Origin: Myxococcales bacterium
GTDB taxonomy: Bacteria > Myxococcota > Bradymonadia > UBA7976 > UBA1532
Length of the DNA: 22,462 bases
Direction: 5' to 3'
Assembly (NCBI GenBank): GCA_020633515.1
Contig: JACKDM010000062.1
Coordinates: forward strand, 1 to 22,462
The notes beneath the pieces are model-generated. The model did no database searches. It saw nothing but the letters and a program-made list of their open reading frames with translations, and was not told the origin of the DNA. Each line of letters begins with the position of its first letter. The stretch's first letter is position 1. The position numbers and the translations under genes are program-made. Of the stretch, positions 1 to 6,705 are shown piece by piece.

Positions 1-135
1 CTCGTCATCGGGGGGCACTTCGGCGCGGCGGGGCGGGGGGCGGCCGGTGCCGGGGCGGGTGTCGGCCTCGTCGCGGCGCGGCGGCGCGACCCGGGGGGCG
101 GGCTCGGTGCCATCGATGTCATCGGCTTCCGACAC
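1..135 (-). CDS. N-terminal fragment of an unidentified protein (partial, runs off left edge)
   Basis: An open minus-strand frame runs from a GTG at 135-133 to the window edge with no stop (45 codons). The translation starts VSEADDIDGTEPAPRV and continues Pro/Arg/Asp/Glu-rich, like the disordered head of a larger cytoplasmic protein; no domain is visible. The GTG was chosen because a TAGACT box (143-148, minus strand) lies 7 bases before it, which would suit a leaderless message. It is divergent from pssA. The fragment is too short and too GC-rich to be certain it is coding; the other minus-strand frame beginning at a nearby ATG looks less protein-like. Confidence 0.4.
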   Translation of the reverse strand, partial: MSEADDIDGTEPAPRVAPPRRDEADTRPGTGRPPPRRAEVPPDDE

Positions 136-142
136 GCGATGC

Positions 143-148
143 AGTCTA
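143..148 (-). promoter_or_regulatory. -10-like box TAGACT for the left-edge gene
   Basis: On the minus strand the box TAGACT ends 7 bases before the GTG at 135, so a transcript would start at or next to the start codon. No clear -35 box is visible. A very similar box (TAGTCT) sits 6 bases before the GTG of the lptD-like gene at 6706. Confidence 0.35.
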
Positions 149-192
149 CAAGGGGGGGCGGGCGGCGCACCACATCTCGGCGCGCCATCTCC

Positions 193-221
193 TTGCCATG
201 GTCCCGACGCATGGCTAGCCT
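193..221 (+). promoter_or_regulatory. Candidate sigma-70-type promoter for pssA
   Basis: TTGCCA (193-198), a 17-base spacer and TAGCCT (216-221) match the housekeeping layout, with 5/6 and 4/6 agreement to TTGACA and TATAAT. The start of transcription would be near 228, leaving about 60 bases of leader before the ATG at 287. In such GC-rich DNA a chance match is possible. Confidence 0.45.
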
Positions 222-286
222 CACCGGTGGTCGTGCCCGAACCACCCGGGGGGTCGGCCGATTCGCTGGTCGGGTGGCGCGAGCGG

Positions 287-1033
287 ATGATGATTGCGCT
301 GAAGTACGTGGTGCCGAACGGGTTCACCGCGCTGTCGATGCTCTTCGGGCTGGCGTCGGTGGCGATGTCGGCGGCGGGTGATTACACGCTGGCCGCCTGG
401 ATGATTCTGTGGGGGGTGCTGCTCGACAAGCTCGACGGCACCGCGGCGCGGCTCCTCGACGCGTCTTCGAAGTTCGGGATGCAGTTCGACTCGTTCGCCG
501 ACTTCGTGGTGTTCGGGATCGCGCCGGCCGGGCTGTTCTACTTTCGCTGTCGGGAGCTGCCGGCGTTCGAGGGCGAGGCGGCGCGCATGCTGCTGATGGC
601 GGCGCTCGGGCTGTACGTGGTCGCGACCTCGGGGCGGCTGGCGCGGTTCAACATCTCCGATCCGCCGGGTGGGGACTCGACCTTCTATGGCATCCCGACG
701 ACGTTCTGCGGCGCGGTGCTCGCGCTCTCCTACCTGACCTGGGACCGCTACGGGCTCGACCCTTCGCTGCTGACGGCGGCGCCGGTGGTGTTGATCGCGG
801 CGGGGCTCGCGATGGTGAGCAACATCCGGCTGCCGAAGCTCAAGGGGCGCAAGAACAAGGCGATCCAGTGGTTCCAGATCGCCAACATCGCGGCGGTGTA
901 CGCGATGGCGCCGTTCAAGCTGTTCCCCGAGTACATGCTGTTCCTGTGCGTGCTGTACATCGTCGTCGGCGGGACCTGGGCGGCGTTCCATCCGCCGCCC
1001 GAGCTCGTCGCTCAGCGCGAGCAGGCTGCGTAG
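287..1033 (+). CDS. pssA: CDP-diacylglycerol--serine O-phosphatidyltransferase
   Basis: This integral membrane enzyme condenses CDP-diacylglycerol with serine to give phosphatidylserine, the precursor of phosphatidylethanolamine. From the ATG at 287 the protein is 248 residues, the usual size. It carries the complete CDP-alcohol phosphotransferase signature D-x2-DG-x2-AR-x8-G-x3-D-x3-D at residues 47-72 (D47, D50, G51, A54, R55, G64, D68, D72), whose aspartates bind the metal. The preceding VVPNGFTALSMLFG segment resembles the PNxxTLxN motif of the PssA group, which favours serine as acceptor over glycerol phosphate. Several hydrophobic helices follow. The frame is open back to 47, but that stretch is Arg/Gly/Pro-rich and lies over the promoter and the divergent gene. 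GTG codons at 227 and 233 are alternative starts. Confidence 0.85.
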   Translation: MMIALKYVVPNGFTALSMLFGLASVAMSAAGDYTLAAWMILWGVLLDKLDGTAARLLDASSKFGMQFDSFADFVVFGIAPAGLFYFRCRELPAFEGEAARMLLMAALGLYVVATSGRLARFNISDPPGGDSTFYGIPTTFCGAVLALSYLTWDRYGLDPSLLTAAPVVLIAAGLAMVSNIRLPKLKGRKNKAIQWFQIANIAAVYAMAPFKLFPEYMLFLCVLYIVVGGTWAAFHPPPELVAQREQAA

Positions 1034-1050
1034 AAGCTTGTCCTGCCCCC

Positions 1051-1080
1051 GGAGGGCGGTTCATCATCGCCGGGCCCTCC
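1051..1080 (+). other. Inverted repeat between pssA and the kinase gene
   Basis: GGAGGGC (1051-1057) and GCCCTCC (1074-1080) are perfect reverse complements around a 16-base loop. It could be a weak terminator for pssA or a leader hairpin of the kinase gene. There is no T-run after it, so an intrinsic terminator in the classical form is unlikely. Confidence 0.35.
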
Positions 1081-1098
1081 CGATGAGACGCGGAGACG

Positions 1099-2805
1099 AT
1101 GGCCCACCTTCCCCGAGACGACGCGCGCGACGCGGCGATTGCGACCGACGAGACCCTCGCCCCGCGCGGTGATGATCCGAGCACCGATGAGACGATGGCG
1201 CCGCCGACGCCCGCGGCGGGGGTGCGCTCGCCCGACTTCGCGACCGAGGAGACGCTGGCGCCGCCGTCGGGGGACGGGTCGCCGCTGATGGCGTCGGGGC
1301 CGGGCAACACCGGCCCGGTCGAGCTGCCGGCGGGGACGCGGGCGGGGGAGTACGTCGTCGAGGGGCTGCTCGGCGAGGGTGGCTTCGGGCGGGTGTATCG
1401 GGGCGTGCATCCGGTGATCGGCAAGCCGGTGGCGATCAAGGTGCTGCACCTGCGCTACTCGGCCGATCCGGCGATCGTCTCGCGCTTCGTCGCCGAGGCG
1501 CGGGCGGTCAATCAGATCGGGCACGACGGGATCATCGACATCTTCGCGTTCGGGACCCTGCCCGATGGGCGGCACTACTACGTGATGGAGCTGCTCGAGG
1601 GGATCACGCTGCGCGGGTTGATCGCCGAGCGGGGGCGGATCGGGCTCGACGAGGCGCTGCCGATCCTGCGGGAGATGGCGGCGGCGCTCGACGCGGCGCA
1701 CGCGGCGGGGGTGGCGCATCGGGACTTCAAGCCGGACAACATCTTCCTGACGCCGCGGGGCGCCGGCTGGCGGGTGAAGCTGCTCGACTTCGGGGTCGCC
1801 AAGCTGATGATGCAGGACGCCGAGGTGGGGCACCGCACGGCGACGGGCGCGTCGGTGGGGACGCCGGCCTATATGGCGCCGGAGCAGGTGATCGGGAAGG
1901 CGGTCGATCATCGGGCCGATATCTACGCGTTCGGGGTGGTGGCCTTCCACATGCTGAGCGGGCGGCTGCCGTTCGCGGCGGACTCGGCGTTCTCGGTGAT
2001 GACGGCGCACGTCAACGAGCCGCCGCCGGACCTGTCGACGCTGGTGGGTGATCTGCCGGCGGCGGCGACGGAGGCGGTGCGGTGGGCGCTGGCGAAGGCG
2101 CCGGAGGCGCGGCCGCCCGATCTGGCGGCGTTCGTGGCGCGGCTGGAGGGTGATCGAGCGGCGCGGGCGGCGTCGGGGGTGGTCGCGGCGCCGATGCCGA
2201 CGATCGATGCGCCGGCGGCGAGCGGGGGCGGGGGGCGGTGGGCGCTGGTGGCGGTGCTGGCGGTGGCGGCGGCGGGGGGCGCGTGGTGGTGGGTGAAGGG
2301 CGCGGCGGAGGTCGCGGGCGAGGGCGCGGGCGCGGCGGCGTCGGCGGGTGAGGCGCCAGCGGGTGAGGCGACGGTGACGGCGGCGCCGGTCGAGCCGGCC
2401 GCGGCGCCGGTCGCGGCGCGGGACGCGGCGGTCGCGCCCGACGCGGCGGTCGCGGGCGAGGTCGCCGACGCCGCGCCGCCGCCGCTGCCGGCGACGGTGC
2501 AGCTCCGCTTCGACGGCGCGCCCGATGGGACCGAGATCCGCGACGCGGGCGGCGCGCTGCTCGCGGCGACGCCCGCGCCGGTGGTGCTGCCCCGCGGTGA
2601 GGCGCGGGTGACGCTGACGCTGCGCGCCGAGGGGCACGCCGAGGCGACGGTCGAGGTGGCGCCGAGCGCCGATCGGGTGGTGGCGGTCGCGCTCGCCGAG
2701 CTGCCGCGCCCGGCGCCGACGAAGCGCCCGCCGCGGCCCGCGCCGACGCCGGGCACGACACCGGCGACGCCGAGCGGCGGCGCCGACGCGCTGGAGCCGT
2801 TCTGA
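1099..2805 (+). CDS. Transmembrane Ser/Thr protein kinase with C-terminal PEGA-like domain
   Basis: Eukaryotic-type (Hanks) kinase, 568 residues. Visible parts: N-terminal tail 1-80 with three T-[DE]-E-T-[LM]-A-P motifs (T16, T29, T49); glycine loop GEGGFGRV at 92-99; VAIK lysine K114; catalytic HRDFKPDN at 207-214 (Phe replaces the usual Leu); DFG at 230-232; GTPAYMAPEQ at 254-263; then an Ala/Pro linker, one membrane helix (about 381-397), a second Ala-rich linker and a small beta-rich domain (about 465-532) like PEGA domains of surface proteins. All catalytic residues are present, so it should be active in the cytoplasm, with the C-terminus outside the inner membrane. The ATG at 1099 follows GGAGA with a spacing of only 2, so initiation may be weak. 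The stop overlaps the next start (TGATG). Confidence 0.92.
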   Translation: MAHLPRDDARDAAIATDETLAPRGDDPSTDETMAPPTPAAGVRSPDFATEETLAPPSGDGSPLMASGPGNTGPVELPAGTRAGEYVVEGLLGEGGFGRVYRGVHPVIGKPVAIKVLHLRYSADPAIVSRFVAEARAVNQIGHDGIIDIFAFGTLPDGRHYYVMELLEGITLRGLIAERGRIGLDEALPILREMAAALDAAHAAGVAHRDFKPDNIFLTPRGAGWRVKLLDFGVAKLMMQDAEVGHRTATGASVGTPAYMAPEQVIGKAVDHRADIYAFGVVAFHMLSGRLPFAADSAFSVMTAHVNEPPPDLSTLVGDLPAAATEAVRWALAKAPEARPPDLAAFVARLEGDRAARAASGVVAAPMPTIDAPAASGGGGRWALVAVLAVAAAGGAWWWVKGAAEVAGEGAGAAASAGEAPAGEATVTAAPVEPAAAPVAARDAAVAPDAAVAGEVADAAPPPLPATVQLRFDGAPDGTEIRDAGGALLAATPAPVVLPRGEARVTLTLRAEGHAEATVEVAPSADRVVAVALAELPRPAPTKRPPRPAPTPGTTPATPSGGADALEPF

Positions 2806-5429
2806 TGCGCCCTGTGCTCTTCGCCGCGCTCGCGCTGGCCTTCGCCGGCTGCGCGAACCTCAGCGACATCGACGCCGATGGCCGCTGCGGCAACGGCGTG
2901 ATCGAGCCGCAGAACAACGAAGACTGCGAGCCGGGGGTGACGGTGCCCGGCGGCTACCGCTGCGGCGAGGTCGCCGAGGCGACGCGGTGCCGCTTCACCT
3001 GCACTTTCGGCGTCGACGACAAGGACGCCGCGTGCCCGCTCGGCTGGGGTTGCGCCTCCGACGGCGTCTGCAACGCGCCCGCCGGCGCCTTCGAGCGGCG
3101 GCGCACCATCAACGGCCTCGCCGGCAGCGTGCAGATCGGCGACTTCGACGGCGACCGCTTCCCCGATCTCGTCAACGTCGCCGAGCCGATCATGACGGTG
3201 GCGTTCGGCGACGCGGAGGGCGCGTTCACCACCCTCGTCAGCGTGCCGATCGACTCGGCGCCGTCGCCGCCGGTGATCGGGGACCTCGAGCCGCTCTCGA
3301 TGGGCGACGAAGACGGCACGACGCGGCCGACCGATGATCTGATCGTCTTCGCCGGCCGCCGGGTCAACATCTACCGGGGGCGCGGCGATCAGGAGCTGGA
3401 GCCGATCGCGGTGCCGACGGGGCAGATCGACGTCGCGGGCGATGAGGTCGCGATCGTGGCGATGCGCGGCGGCGAGGCGCTCGGGCGGCAGCTCGCGGTG
3501 GTCGCGGCGGTGGGTGACGCGGCGCTGAGCTTCGTGGTGCCGGCGGCCGGTCTGGACACGGTGGTGCACACGACGCCGGTGGCGGAGGGCGCGGCGCTGC
3601 CGATGAAGCTCGCGGTGGCCGATCTCGACGCGGTCGAGCCGGCGGCCGGCCTCGGCGCGGTGCACGACGAGCTCGCCTGGGGCGTGCGCGGGGGCGACAC
3701 GGTGTGGGTCCACGGCCTCGACTGCACGTTCGAGGGGCGCGAAGCCGAGCCGACGTGCGCGTTCACGCCGCGGGATACGGTGCCGGTGAGCGCGGGGTGG
3801 GCGATCGGGGAGAGCGGCGTCTTCTTCGGCGACATCGACGGCGATGGGGTGCTCGACCTCGTCGTCGCCGTCGAGATGGGCGGGCGCGCCGGCGTCGGGA
3901 TCGCCGCCGGCCGCCGGGGCGCCGATGGCTTCGAAGGCTTCGAGGCGATGGTCGCGACGCCCGCGCCGACCGGGATGCCGGGCATGGGCTCGTCGATGGC
4001 GCAGGGGCGCATCTACGACGTCGCCGACATGGGCGGCGGGGTCGCCGAGGTCATCCTCGACGCGGGCAGCTTCATCTTCGGCACCCAGCCCGGCGCCCGC
4101 CCCCAGCCGGGCAGCTTCGGGCAGTTCGACCGCCCCACGCAGGACGCGCTGCCGGTCGACTTCAACCAGGATGGCCGGATCGATCTGCTGACGCAGAGCG
4201 CGCAGTCGCTGGTGCTCTATCTCAACGTCGGCGACGGGCGCTTCAACCCGCTGGAGGCCACGGTCCCCGATCCGTTCGACTGGATGGGGACGGGCGACTT
4301 CGACGGTGATCTGCTGACCGACGTGATGGTCGGATCGGCGAACGGGATCTGGATCGCGTTCAACACCGGCGCCGGGGTGCCGACGCGGTTCGTCTCGGCG
4401 CTCGACGCGCGCGACCCGATCGCGGCGCAGGCGGTGGTGCGGCAGGCGGGGGCGTCGTTCGACGCGATCGACGACATCGTCGCGGTGGTCCGGGTGGAGG
4501 ACGGCGGCGCGGCGCTGCTCGAGCTGCGGGGCTCGGGGGTGGGGCGGCTCACCGCGCCGTTCAACGCGCCGACCGACATCCGCGCGATCGCGATCCTGCG
4601 GGCGGAGAGCGCTGCGCCGTTGGCGTCGCGGGCGGTGATCGGGGCGATCTTCGGCGGGGCTTGGAGCTTCCTCGTCCTGGGCTGGAACGACCTCGCGTCG
4701 GGGATCGACTTCATCCCCGAGCCGCTGGTGTTCATGGGCGAGGACTGCACGATCGGCGAGCTGGAGCTGCTGTTGACGCCGGTCGACGTCGACGGTGACG
4801 GCGACGAGGAGCTGGTGGCGCTCGAGACGCCGCCGCCCGGCATGTCGAGCGACGGGGCGCGCTGGGTGCCGCGGCTGCTGCGCTTCGGGCGCGACGAGGC
4901 GCGGTGCGAGGTGCTGGACGCGGCGCCGACCGGGGCGGCGCCGCAGCAGCTCGTCGCGGCCGATCTCGACGGCGACGGGCAGCCCGATCTGCTCGCGGTG
5001 CAGCGCGACGGGACGCCGGGTCAGGCGGCGCGCGAGGGGGTGATCGCGATCTGGTGGGGGCGTCCGGACGGCTTCGAGGCGACGCCGATGACGTGCCGCT
5101 CCGAATGGCTCGACAGCCGCTTCGGGGGCGCGCTCGCGGTGACCGAGCTCGATGGGACGCCGGGCGCGGAGCTGGTGCTCGTCGGCGACACCGACTTCCA
5201 TCGCCTCGACGTGGGGGCCGATCGCGCGTTCGACTGTGCGGCGCCGGTCGGGCTCGGGCTGGAGGGGATCGACTTCGACGGGATCCGCACCCTCGCCGCC
5301 GAGGACATCGACGTCGACGGGGTCCTCGACCTCGTCGTCAGCAGCGCCGAGCGGGCGCAGGTCATCGAGCAGAGGCCGTGCACCGCGCAGACCGCCGCCG
5401 AGGGCACCTGCGCCCGCGAGGTGCGCTGA
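2805..5429 (+). CDS. FG-GAP repeat lipoprotein
   Basis: Predicted surface lipoprotein of 874 residues. A short signal peptide ends in the lipobox AFAG-C (Cys16). Next comes a Cys-rich segment (28-89) with the CGNGVIEP...DC pattern often seen in myxobacterial secreted proteins. The rest is a beta-propeller-type array of FG-GAP/VCBS repeats with Ca-binding D-x-D-x-D-G loops: IGDFDGDRFPDL at 111-122, then FGDIDGDGVLDL, VDFNQDGRIDL, GDFDGDLLTD, VDVDGDGDEEL, ADLDGDGQPDL and a final EDIDVDGVLDL. Such proteins usually bind ligands or partners outside the cell; no enzyme motif is seen. ATG at 2805 overlaps the kinase stop by one base and the stop overlaps the next ATG the same way, so the three genes are probably translationally coupled. 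The ligand is unknown. Confidence 0.88.
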   Translation: MRPVLFAALALAFAGCANLSDIDADGRCGNGVIEPQNNEDCEPGVTVPGGYRCGEVAEATRCRFTCTFGVDDKDAACPLGWGCASDGVCNAPAGAFERRRTINGLAGSVQIGDFDGDRFPDLVNVAEPIMTVAFGDAEGAFTTLVSVPIDSAPSPPVIGDLEPLSMGDEDGTTRPTDDLIVFAGRRVNIYRGRGDQELEPIAVPTGQIDVAGDEVAIVAMRGGEALGRQLAVVAAVGDAALSFVVPAAGLDTVVHTTPVAEGAALPMKLAVADLDAVEPAAGLGAVHDELAWGVRGGDTVWVHGLDCTFEGREAEPTCAFTPRDTVPVSAGWAIGESGVFFGDIDGDGVLDLVVAVEMGGRAGVGIAAGRRGADGFEGFEAMVATPAPTGMPGMGSSMAQGRIYDVADMGGGVAEVILDAGSFIFGTQPGARPQPGSFGQFDRPTQDALPVDFNQDGRIDLLTQSAQSLVLYLNVGDGRFNPLEATVPDPFDWMGTGDFDGDLLTDVMVGSANGIWIAFNTGAGVPTRFVSALDARDPIAAQAVVRQAGASFDAIDDIVAVVRVEDGGAALLELRGSGVGRLTAPFNAPTDIRAIAILRAESAAPLASRAVIGAIFGGAWSFLVLGWNDLASGIDFIPEPLVFMGEDCTIGELELLLTPVDVDGDGDEELVALETPPPGMSSDGARWVPRLLRFGRDEARCEVLDAAPTGAAPQQLVAADLDGDGQPDLLAVQRDGTPGQAAREGVIAIWWGRPDGFEATPMTCRSEWLDSRFGGALAVTELDGTPGAELVLVGDTDFHRLDVGADRAFDCAAPVGLGLEGIDFDGIRTLAAEDIDVDGVLDLVVSSAERAQVIEQRPCTAQTAAEGTCAREVR

Positions 5430-6634
5430 TGGGCGCCTGGCTGCTGCTCGTGGCCCTGCTCGCCGCGCCGCCCCCGCCGGTCGACGCGGCCGACGCGGCC
5501 GAAGCGGACGAGGCGGCGGCGAACGCGGCGAGCGAGGCGGCGAGCGATCCGGCCACGCTGGCGCGCGCCCGCGAGCTGTTCGAAGCCGGCAGCGCCGCCT
5601 ACGCCCGCACCCACTACGACGTCGCGGTCGAGGCCTTCGAAGAGGCCTACCGCCTCGCGCCGCGGCCCTCGGTGGTCTTCTCGCTCGCCCAGGCGCTGCG
5701 GCTGCAATACTTCCTCGACGGCGACCCGAAGAAGCTGCGGCGCGCGGTCGCGCTGTATCGCGAGTACGTCGACACGGTGCGCACCGGCGGCCGGCGCGAC
5801 GACGCCTCGCAGCACCTGCGCGACCTCGTGCCGCTGATGCAGCGCGACGCCGAGCCCGCCGCCGACGCGCCGGCGCGGTTGATCGTGTCGGCCGACGCGA
5901 GCGGCGCGCAGGCCCGGATCGACGGCGGTGATCCGCGGCCGATCCCGGCGACCTTCGAGGTGGCGCCCGGGGCCCGGCGGCTGGTGGTCGAGGCGCCCGA
6001 GCACGAGCCGCGCACCATCGAGACGACGGCGGTGGCCGGGTCGACGGTGGCGCTCAACGTGACGCTGACCCCGCAGCCGGGCGCGCTGACGGTGCGCGCG
6101 CCGGCGGGGGCGCAGGTCGAGATCGACGGCCGCCCGCTCGGCCCGGCGCCGCTGCCGCCGATCGCGCTCGCGCCGGGGCAGCATCGGGTGGTGGTCGTCG
6201 AGTCGGGGCGCGTGCCGTTCGTGCAGACGGTCGCGGTCGAACGGGCGCAGGCGCTGACGATCGAGGCGCCGCTCGAGGTGACCGGACAGCGGGTGGCGGC
6301 GTGGGTGCTGTACGGCGCGACCGGCGCGTTGCTCGCGGGGGCCGGGGTGGCGGTGGGGTTCGCGCTCGACGCGCAGTCCGACGCGCAGGCGATCGAGGCG
6401 CGCTGGCGCACCGACGGGCTCGCGCCGGCCGAGGTGACGCGCTACCAGTCGCGGGTCGACGCGCGCGACCAGCGGACGGCGCTCGCGATCGGGCTCGGGG
6501 CCGGCGCGGCGGCGCTCGCGGGGCTCGCGACGGCGCTGTACGTCTTCGACGACGCGGTCCCGCCGCCCGAGGCGACGGTGAGACCGACGCTCGGCCCGAC
6601 CGGCGCCGGCATCGGCGGGGCGTGGCGGTTCTGA
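5429..6634 (+). CDS. TPR/PEGA-domain membrane protein
   Basis: A 401-residue envelope protein of unknown precise function. It starts with a hydrophobic export signal (MGAWLLLVALLAA), then an acidic Ala-rich linker and a TPR-like helical region (about 42-140, LFEAGSAAYARTHYDVAVEAF...AYRLAP). Two PEGA-type beta domains follow (about 149-213 and 218-282, the second with VEIDGRPLGPAPLPPIALAPG), then two membrane-spanning stretches (about 290-313 and 350-373) and a Gly-rich tail ending AWRF. Repeat plus PEGA plus two-helix proteins are common in Myxococcota and often accompany Ser/Thr kinases. The ATG at 5429 is chosen because it overlaps the upstream TGA and begins the signal peptide; the frame extends further upstream, but only inside the FG-GAP gene. 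The kinase also ends in a PEGA-like domain, so the two may meet in the periplasm (inference). Confidence 0.82.
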   Translation: MGAWLLLVALLAAPPPPVDAADAAEADEAAANAASEAASDPATLARARELFEAGSAAYARTHYDVAVEAFEEAYRLAPRPSVVFSLAQALRLQYFLDGDPKKLRRAVALYREYVDTVRTGGRRDDASQHLRDLVPLMQRDAEPAADAPARLIVSADASGAQARIDGGDPRPIPATFEVAPGARRLVVEAPEHEPRTIETTAVAGSTVALNVTLTPQPGALTVRAPAGAQVEIDGRPLGPAPLPPIALAPGQHRVVVVESGRVPFVQTVAVERAQALTIEAPLEVTGQRVAAWVLYGATGALLAGAGVAVGFALDAQSDAQAIEARWRTDGLAPAEVTRYQSRVDARDQRTALAIGLGAGAAALAGLATALYVFDDAVPPPEATVRPTLGPTGAGIGGAWRF

Positions 6635-6693
6635 GCGGCGTTTTGTACCGGCAGCCCGGTCGAACGGCCGGTGCGCCCGGGCCGCGGCCGGGG

Positions 6694-6699
6694 TAGTCT
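6694..6699 (+). promoter_or_regulatory. -10-like box TAGTCT for the lptD-like gene
   Basis: TAGTCT ends 6 bases before the GTG at 6706, so transcription would begin at the start codon and the message would be leaderless. No Shine-Dalgarno sequence precedes this GTG and no good -35 box is visible, consistent with but not proof of this reading. Confidence 0.35.
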
Positions 6700-6705
6700 G
6701 CCGCC

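Noticed and set aside
47..286. N-terminal extension of the pssA frame
   Set aside because: Arg/Gly/Ser/Pro-rich, overlaps the divergent gene and promoter, and would give about 80 extra residues unlike the family.
1923..5201. Very long minus-strand open frame opposite the kinase and FG-GAP genes
   Set aside because: Composition is Arg/His/Asp/Ala-rich with no domain; it is a typical antisense shadow in GC-rich DNA, while the + strand has clear domains.
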